A stretch of DNA of 27,500 nt, from the NCBI GenBank assembly GCA_012295275.1, contig CM022671.1:6079065-6106564 (forward strand), written 5' to 3'. Below, in pieces: positions 20,801 to 27,500 of the stretch. Source of the DNA: Chrysomallon squamiferum. Taxonomy: Eukaryota; Mollusca; Gastropoda; Neomphalida; Peltospiridae. Below the pieces are notes generated by a model, which saw nothing but the letters and a program-made list of their open reading frames with translations, searched no databases and had not been told where the DNA came from. Position 1 is the first letter of the stretch, and each line of letters starts with the position of its first letter. The position numbers were made by a program, and so were the translations under genes.

Positions 20801-23800
20801 ATCAAAATAATGGATAAATTAAAGTGTATTACACCAATAAGCAGCAGTATGTTTTCTTAAAATTATGTCTAAATTTCTGTTTGACTAATGTAATAATCAT
20901 TTACTGAAAACAAATGATTCTACTACTAGTATATTTACTATGGTAAACAAAATAATTTATGTATATCTTTCACATTAATATGGCACCAAACAGATTCCAA
21001 AAAAAAACTGGAACTTAATATTCCAAAACAATTGAGAATGTTTTTCTTTAGTTCCATCTGTAACTAGAGATTTAGTTATTTGAAAAATGTTTTATTTGTA
21101 CCTGTGAAAAAACCCCAAAAACAATGTATTTAAAAATGAAAGAAATAATGTAAACAAAAATAAAATAGATTATTAATGTTCCCTTTGAGTTCTAAGAGTT
21201 TATGAAAATTAAATTTGGTCTCTTAAGATCTAAACCATCAATTAAACGTTAAAAAAGTAACTCTGAACAATATATACTTAATATATATATTAAGTAATTT
21301 ACTGAAGTAAAATATAAATATAAAGCCAAAATTTGTTGTTTTTTTTCTACAAAAAATAAATGAAATGAAATGATTAGTACCATCTTATAATCTTTCCTGA
21401 TAAAAAAGTGATAAATGTAATTCACTAACAAAATTATCATGTGTATAATGGATAAAGTATGTGTGTGAGAAAATAAGAAACTGCAGATGAAAGGCATGAT
21501 GTTGATGTTTTTAAATTAAAATTCATCAAGATGAAATTCAAAAGGTTTGTCAGAGTGCGATAAATAGTTCAAATTATAAAATTAGGTTAATTTCTCAGCT
21601 GCAATGTTTAAAGATAGAATACACAAGTCTTTCAAAGTGCATAGTGATGTATGCAAATGAAAAAGTTAGCTTAAACTGAAAAGAGATCAATCCATTTTAA
21701 CTTAAATGTGGGCATGTTTTTATAGATTTATAGAAAATCTTTAAAGTAGGCTAGTTTGTCAAGCTTGCTGAAAGTCAATATGAAAAAATAAACATGGCCA
21801 TGTTTTAATGTCATATATTTTATAAACACTTTCTTCAAACTTCTTTTGATAAAACTGTTTCATTATTTTCCACTTAATTACAGGGATCTTTTTAACACCT
21901 CTTCTTCATGGTGACTAATAAAACTTAGATTCTTTATCAAGGATGACCCATTTAAAACCACCTTTTTGTAATAATCACATTTTTGACTACATAAACAGTT
22001 TAATGCTATTTTTTTTTTTTTAGATAATCACATTTATCTAATCACAATTGTTGAATTTTTTTAAAAGATATTCAAACACTATAAAATAAACAATAAAATT
22101 TGATATAAATTGTTGTTTTTTTTTTTTTTTAAATTTAATGGTTTCATTAATTGTATTTACTTTTGATATATTCAGCGGAATAAAAATTAAGTATTTTTCA
22201 GTCAACCAATAATGTAATGCAGTTTATTTATTCTATAGCTATTATTTTTCAACTAAATCAACTGTTTTTAGTTTATCTAAATTATATATGTAAGTGACAT
22301 ATGATAGTCCTTTTGGTAACTTTAATGAAACTTGAGATACAACAGAACAGTAAGCAGTGCCACACACCTTCAAAAATTAATTTTTCGAAGCTGGCAAGTT
22401 TACATTCTATGACTAAAATTAAAATGATGATTAATTAGAAATCACAATAGGAATATTGAGGGAATTTGGCAGATGATGGATATTACCAGTTTTGAGAAAT
22501 ATTTATATACTTTCCTAAAAATAAAATACATGAAAATTTAATTTGTACTGTTTTTTTTCTTTGTTTGTTGCTATTTTTTAATTATATTCAAGCAAATATG
22601 ATGTTTTTTTTGAAACGTTTATTAGTAAAACTGCTTTTTAAACAATTGTTTCCTTTGATGAACCAACATTATGAATAGGTTATTGCAACCAAAATATTTG
22701 TATAAAGGCAATATCCAAATTCTTGTCACAACTTTTTACCAGTGTGAATAAATAGCAGAGGTCAGATACTAATATAAGCTTTGAATTGAATAAAAATGTC
22801 AGTTAAAATGATTTTAAAAATACTAAATTTCTAAATCCATTGAGAACTATTCTAAATTTCTGGAAAGTTTTAATGAAGTCATCACAGGGTTCTCGTCAGT
22901 TTTGAAAAGACGGAACAACATATACCATTTATTTTAATTTTACTGTTGCAGTGTTATGAACAAATTTATTAATATTTCTTTAAACTATTCTCAAACCATT
23001 ATCTTTATAACTGGAATCAATTATCATATTAATACTTTAATTATCCTTATGTAATACAATGTTCAGGTGCATGTCAATATTTCAATAAGCTTCCACAAAA
23101 CTACAATGATTATAAACATTAACATATGGCTAAAGATATTCATTGTACTATTTCAAAACTGAAATATTTAAATATGTATCAATCTTACTATTTCAAAACT
23201 AAAAGTAAATATTTGTTGTTCTATTATTTATTTTATTTTTTCTTTAGTTTAATGTTCAATTTATACAGATTTTATCCGAAAAAGTATTTTTGGACAAAGT
23301 AAATTGGTTTCATGATGATTTTAATCACTGAAAATAACTGATTCCATGTAAGAATAAGGTATACAGTGTTTCTAACAAAGTGAAATATCTGTACTTGATC
23401 ACATTTGGTTTTACACTAGATGTGGCAATCTTATCTGAGAAAATAAACAGATTCTCTTAACTGCAAAGTTTAAAGAGTTTCTAACACATTCAACCATTCC
23501 CAGTTAATCAACACTGCTCTTGATTAAAATCATCCAGGTTTTAATTTTGAACACTGGATCTTTTTCAATCTTTTGGGTGGTTTAAAAAAATAAATAATAA
23601 TAATAAAATAAAATCTGTATAATTTCATTGAATCATTCAGCCAATTCACATTTGGTGTTATTCATTTCAGAATTTGTTTTAACAAAAACAAGACCCGAAT
23701 TTAACAGAAAAGCCCAATATAAACAATTTGGAAAATACAAGTACCAAAATGTGAGTATTTATACAGACATAAAAACTAAAAATGTATGAACTTATTTAAT

Positions 23801-26800
23801 CATATGTTTCATATTTTGCATATGAATTTCAAACAGTTATTCTGCAGGCTTCACAAAGATTAGATGTGTTGTTTCCAAATCAGAATACTACTTTTAGTTT
23901 TCAGGACATTCCATAGTATGTCTTTCATATAATTAACACACATATTGTAAAATTCATTATAAGCAAAATAATAATTTACAAAAATAAATAAATAAATAAG
24001 TAAATAAATAAATAAATAAACTGAAAAAAAACATGCCTTTGTAAATAACAACAGTAAACAAACAAACAAAAATTTAATTAAAAAATTAAGATAGGTGAAT
24101 GACATCTATCACAAACTTACTGCTTACTTTTGTAGAATGTACAATAATAAAGTGAATAGATTAATGTATGTTCTACAAGTACATTTTTCTTTCTTGTCTT
24201 AAATATATATTTTTTAATATTTTAATAGAATTAACTGTCAACCCCAATTCCAAACATAATCATGTGTGTGTAGCAGTTTTGACATAATTCATATTTATTA
24301 TACAAATATACATAATTCTGTCACATATTAAATATTTATAAGGACAAAACACGAATAAATTTGAAAACCAGGGTGTCGGTATTGGCTGAAACATCACTAT
24401 CCATAATCATTAATCATAACACTCCCTGGTATGTCAAATATCTGATACAAGATTATGTCATACAGACATCAGTTATGTTAACTTGCTAGATGTGATCACT
24501 TGTAGCAGGAATAGCTAAATATTCACATTCATCTTGTTTACAGAACAAGCACTGTTCAAACTCACATTTCACCAAGCAATTCACTAAATATATCAAAGAC
24601 TCTGACGAATATACATAAACATTTTAAAAGTTTTTAAATACTTTTTTTTTCAAACATATTTCAATATTTTCACAAACTATTCGGTGCTGCTTTGGCAAGC
24701 ATTCTATGTGATCTACATCAAGCAAATTCTGCTCTGGTGTGTGATACACAGGCTTATTTTAATTATTTTGTTTATTCTTGGATTTGTATTAGTATTTGTC
24801 ACGGCATAATTTTATCAATGAAATGAGTAAACATCTGCTAGAAATGCAAGAAAAAGATCTTCAGCATTCTTCATCATCTGAAGCCAACTGGAATAATCAA
24901 GATGTGATTGGAAGGTTTTGTGGTTCACTCCATTCATCTTTTTCAAAATACAAATGTTTGAATCCAACTAAGTTCTTTCAACTGCTTGAGTATTGGAAAT
25001 TTAGATGATTTAAATTGGAGCCTGCTGGCAATTCATCAGAATAAATAACCAAATCATATATCTATTTCAAAAAGAAGTTTGCCTGAATGTGATGTTCTTA
25101 TATATATGTATAATGCTTTAATCTTAAAGGATTTCATGATCTTCCTCTTATCTTATAAACATTGCCTAGATATTTTGTTTTGCTGTAGACCACTCTTTAA
25201 GTTGTAGATCACATGCCAAAGTAGTTTTCATGATGTCTAGACGACAGGCCAAAGTAGCACCAACCATCTGATTATTCAAACATATCTTCAAATACATTGC
25301 ATCACTTTTCTAAAATTATTTCATGTTTTGATCTTAATATTTTGTCACCACTATGATTTGATTCTGGAAACAATGTGATTGCTGAATTGTGCTAACAGAA
25401 CCATGCATTTGTTCTTTTCATCTGAAATTTTTATATTTGTATCTTACTACATAAATTTATAAATGAATTTTGTATTTGACAAAAAGAAAACATCTGTTTT
25501 TGAGTAAACATTTAATTTCTGGTTAATATACATCTTTCTCCATTAATACTTTATTGATATATTAAATATATATATATATACATTTATTAAATCAAGTTCA
25601 GCCATTATTTAATATGGAAAAAAAAAAACCAGTTTAAATATACACTCATATCATATATAAAGCTAATAACCAAAATATAACCAGAAAACAAGCCCACCAA
25701 ACTTTTTTCTAATTAGCAGGAAAGAACTTCTATATGGCCCTTCTCACAGACAGGAAAGATATATCAAGGTTTTTGCAGATTAAGTGGATAATAATCAAAA
25801 ATGGGGCTCTTTTGAAAATATTTTGTTTCAGAAAATTGTGTGCATGTTTCAGTTCAGTGCATGAATTTAAAAAAAAAAAAAAAAAAAGCTGAAATGAACT
25901 TCATACAAAGTTACAAATATAATCATGAAATAAAACATAAAGAGCAGCATCTGGAATGGGATAATGAGCACTGAACAAACGACTTACCCACTGATCAAAC
26001 TGGCAACTAGGTGGCATCAGTGTACATCAAAAGTTTGATTTATGAATTTATGAAAACAGTAAATTTCTAATAAAAAAGTTATTATTAATTAATTTCATGC
26101 TGTCAAACACACACAGAAAACACAGCTGACACATTGCAGGGCAGTTTTATTGTTGTAATATTATTTTCTCACAAATATATCAATTTTTAAATATATTTCT
26201 ATATGATTTATTTGTGTCATGAAACTTTCAATGTTGTTATAATAAATTTCAAATAACAGAATTTATACTGTTATTTTGTTTTATACATATGTTAACCGAA
26301 TTATTTATGTGAAAACATTTTCAAGTTCATTTGTCTGTGTGGACATGTGCAGACATGACAATATAAAATGTATGCTAACTGCAAAGTAATTGCTGATACA
26401 GTGTACAATTAAGAAATTACTTCTGATGATGGATTTATATAATCTGTTAATTCTAGTTCAGATACATCTACATTTCATAATAAATCTATAATAATAAAAA
26501 TAATAATAATAATAATTATTATTATTATAATAATAAATAAATAAATACACTAATTCAATAACTGTAATATTTATCTGAATTAAAAGCTCATTGCTTATAA
26601 ACCCACTAAATAAGTTTTTCACTCCGACGATAAGGCATTACATTCATTATTAATGATTAGTACGAGTGTGTGTATGTCACTATGTGCGTATGTATATATA
26701 TATACAAAAAAAAAATAATAATAATAAATAAATATTTTTTTTTACAAATTTTTACAATAAATAAATAAACAAATGATTTTACAAATAATAAATAACATTC

Positions 26801-27069
26801 ACTAAGCTATAAAATGGTCAAAAGTACTACCAAACGGTCGTAAGTAGACAAAAACGTCCAAAAGTTTTGTTGACAACAGACGAGACAAACACGTAGATCG
26901 ACGAATGGTCGCTACACTGCATAGTGCGTACGTCCAAAAGCGGCCAAGTTTCGGCGCGTTTTAGGGAAGTACACCTTTGTTCGTAACTTGGCTCTTTCGC
27001 TCTATAACAACGTCTATAAAACCGAGAAAAGCTCTACAAAGGCTGAATTGATCCTACCTTTCTAGTCAT
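12343..27069 (-). CDS. Large AT-hook / nine C2H2 zinc-finger nuclear protein, three coding exons (whole gene span)
   Basis: The gene joins 27069-27058, 20473-15916 and 14863-12343, all on the minus strand. Both junctions are GT-AG and phase-compatible (phase 0, then phase 2). Counting one missing base near 18445, one extra base near 13820 and one missing base near 13245, the total is exactly 2363 codons plus TAG. Order of parts: Lys/Ser-rich basic region (about 150-350), AT-hooks at about 405-411 and 425-431, long acidic Ser-rich linker, third AT-hook at about 1148, zinc fingers at about 1237-1260, 1266-1290, 1341-1366, 1369-1396, 1632-1653, 1661-1688, 1734-1755 and 1763-1785, a Pro/Ser/Gln-rich stretch, and a last finger about 37 residues from the C-terminus. 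AT-hooks bind the AT minor groove and C2H2 fingers bind DNA or protein, so nuclear chromatin or transcription work is inferred. I do not recognise the orthologue. The frame breaks may be assembly errors or real lesions. Confidence 0.85.
14864..15915 (-). other. Intron 2 of the zinc-finger gene (1052 bp)
   Basis: A strong donor, AG|GTAAGA at 15915, and an acceptor, GTTTTTTCAG ending at 14864, bound an AT-rich interval with stops in all minus frames. The phase is 2 on both sides: exon 2 ends in AG and exon 3 begins with T, giving Ser. Apart from a short ATT run near 15290 and a T run near 15238 I see nothing in it. Confidence 0.8.
15916..20473 (-). CDS. Coding exon 2: AT-hooks 1-3 and zinc fingers 1-4
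   Basis: The acceptor TTTGTGTTTCAG ends at 20474 and the donor AG|GTAAGA starts at 15915. The reading frame is open for over 4.5 kb except for one -1 break near 18445. The first half encodes a basic Lys/Ser-rich region with a short Ser/Asn run (about 20331-20372), an RRKKKKKK nuclear-localisation-like cluster (near 19480), and two AT-hooks, RKRGRPRV (about 19255) and RRRGRPKL (about 19200), joined by KDPNAPKP. The second half is acidic and Ser-rich, then has a third AT-hook, KRGRPPKLK (about 17035), and four C2H2 fingers: CKSC-H-VYR-H (about 16776-16717), CGYC-H-AKNE-H (16688-16617), CTHC-H-ALDL-H (16462-16390) and CTLC-H-CSST-H (16378-16300). Paired CxxC and HxxxH spacings are intact in all four. 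Antisense open frames over this exon are shadows. Confidence 0.85.
21276..21295. repeat. 20-bp perfect palindrome
   Basis: ACTTAATATA followed by its reverse complement TATATTAAGT, inside intron 1. Confidence 0.8.
26503..26528. repeat. AAT/ATT palindrome in intron 1
   Basis: An AAT run meets an ATT run head to head, giving a 26-bp perfect dyad centred between 26515 and 26516. It is followed by AAAT units to about 26546. Confidence 0.8.
27058..27069 (-). CDS. Coding exon 1 (M-T-R-K only), start codon of the zinc-finger gene
   Basis: The minus strand reads ATG ACT AGA AAG followed by a good donor, GTAGGA, from 27057. The exon ends in phase 0 and joins the next exon's AGA GAC TGC to give MTRK-RDCTVVGQ. 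Upstream in the same frame the minus strand is open back to a TAA at about 27122-27120, with no other in-frame ATG, so this ATG is the natural start. An A stands at position -3. The big exon has no convincing start at its own 5' end: the open frame there begins with GTG-TTT-CAG, which is the polypyrimidine/AG acceptor itself. This supports a separate first exon. It lies in CpG-rich promoter-like DNA. The assignment is inferred from splice sites and frame, not from transcripts, and an extra exon inside the 6.6-kb intron cannot be excluded. Confidence 0.6.
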
Positions 27070-27260
27070 TTTTGTCAGAGTGTCAATACATTCGAGATTG
27101 TTCCTGTTTAAAGGATAAACTTATTGTGTCGCTGCGATAACTCTGTCCTCCATGGCCGTGTTATTGACAGCTGAAGCACGGCGGACGTGACGTCAGAGAA
27201 AGGAAAAAATGTTTTCGGCACCAATAGCTAAACAAATGTGGGCGGGGCTTCAATGCTACA
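27070..27260 (-). promoter_or_regulatory. Promoter / 5' UTR region of the zinc-finger gene, CpG-rich
   Basis: Immediately upstream of the ATG on the minus strand the sequence changes from AT-rich to CpG-rich. It holds a perfect cAMP-response element palindrome TGACGTCA (27188-27195), a CCAAT box read as CCAAT on the plus strand (27221-27225), and a GC/Sp1-like box TGGGCGGGGC (27239-27248). Order and spacing fit a TATA-less housekeeping-type proximal promoter. The transcription start is not visible and is inferred to lie between about 27090 and 27190. CpG-rich sequence continues into intron 1 down to about 26820. Confidence 0.55.
27188..27195. promoter_or_regulatory. Perfect CRE (TGACGTCA)
   Basis: This is an eight-base palindromic consensus site for CREB/ATF bZIP factors, about 120 bp upstream of the predicted start codon and within 60 bp of the CCAAT and GC boxes. 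The position is typical of a functional CRE; binding itself is inferred. Confidence 0.5.
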
Positions 27261-27500
27261 TCTAATTATAATATGGAGATGACAATGTTCCCGTTTTAAA
27301 ACAGATTATCACCATGGCGACATTCCAAAATATACTTTATTTATAAAGAGCAACTGAACAAATGAAATTAATATGGCATTGTAAAGGTATTAGCCATTAT
27401 GTTTTAATTTAATACGGCAAATTAATAAAGGAAATAAACTTAAACAAACTGTTTGATTATGTTGGAAAATATTTAACACGCTGGCAAGAAATAGGTCAAG

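Larger units (their letters stand above)
20474..27057 (-). other. Intron 1 of the zinc-finger gene (6584 bp)
   Basis: The donor is AAG|GTAGGA at 27057 and the acceptor TTTGTGTTTCAG ends at 20474. The interior is AT-rich and mostly featureless: short poly-A/T runs (22009-22021, 22115-22130, 25869-25886), AAAT repeats (23982-24020), a 20-bp palindrome (21276-21295), an AAT/ATT palindrome (26503-26528) and TA repeats (25568-25580). A 70-codon plus-strand open frame at 24796-25008 is not low-complexity, but it matches no family I recognise and has no splice or promoter context. No minus-strand exon candidate stood out. Confidence 0.6.

Noticed and set aside
24796-25008. 70-codon plus-strand open frame in intron 1
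   Set aside because: Protein-like composition, but the length is near chance and no family match, splice sites or promoter is visible.
27300-27360. A divergent plus-strand gene starting at the ATG in CACCATGGCG
   Set aside because: The good Kozak context is followed by only a few codons before a stop, with no clear donor; it cannot be supported in the remaining sequence.

Overview
This is animal nuclear DNA. It is strongly AT-rich and packed with microsatellites, foldback elements and short homopolymers, and the one clear gene has phase-matched GT-AG introns. The repeat style (ATCT, TTTA, AAT and long CT tracts; long introns) would suit a mollusc such as a cephalopod, but no sequence seen here proves the lineage.

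Layout. Bases 1-12,250 hold no convincing protein gene. They contain microsatellites (1-750, 1755-2180, 2530-2900, 4061-4183, 5507-5579, 6003-6062, 10540-10610), a 624-bp foldback element (1069-1692), a roughly 200-bp stretch bounded by 11-bp inverted repeats (2229-2427), a MITE-like hairpin element (4905-5106), a CpG-rich island with an RFX-type X-box and a G-quadruplex motif (about 4250-4780), and a CRE/TATA/octamer cluster (7545-7583).

Bases 12,343-27,069 carry one large minus-strand gene. Exon 1 (27069-27058) supplies only the four residues M-T-R-K. A 6.6-kb intron follows, then a 4.56-kb exon (20473-15916), a 1.05-kb intron, and a last exon of about 2.5 kb (14863-12343). Allowing for three single-base frame breaks, the reconstructed reading is 2363 codons. 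The protein is disordered and basic/acidic, with three AT-hooks and nine C2H2 zinc fingers (four in exon 2, five in exon 3). It is probably a nuclear DNA- or chromatin-binding regulator. I do not recognise the orthologue. The promoter lies at about 27070-27260 in CpG-rich DNA with a perfect CRE, a CCAAT box and a GC box.

The points most worth checking are the three frame breaks in an otherwise completely open 7-kb coding region, the duplicated SENVLKPA peptide, the HMG-box-like linker between two AT-hooks, and the CpG island near 4.5 kb, which may be the 5' end of another gene.
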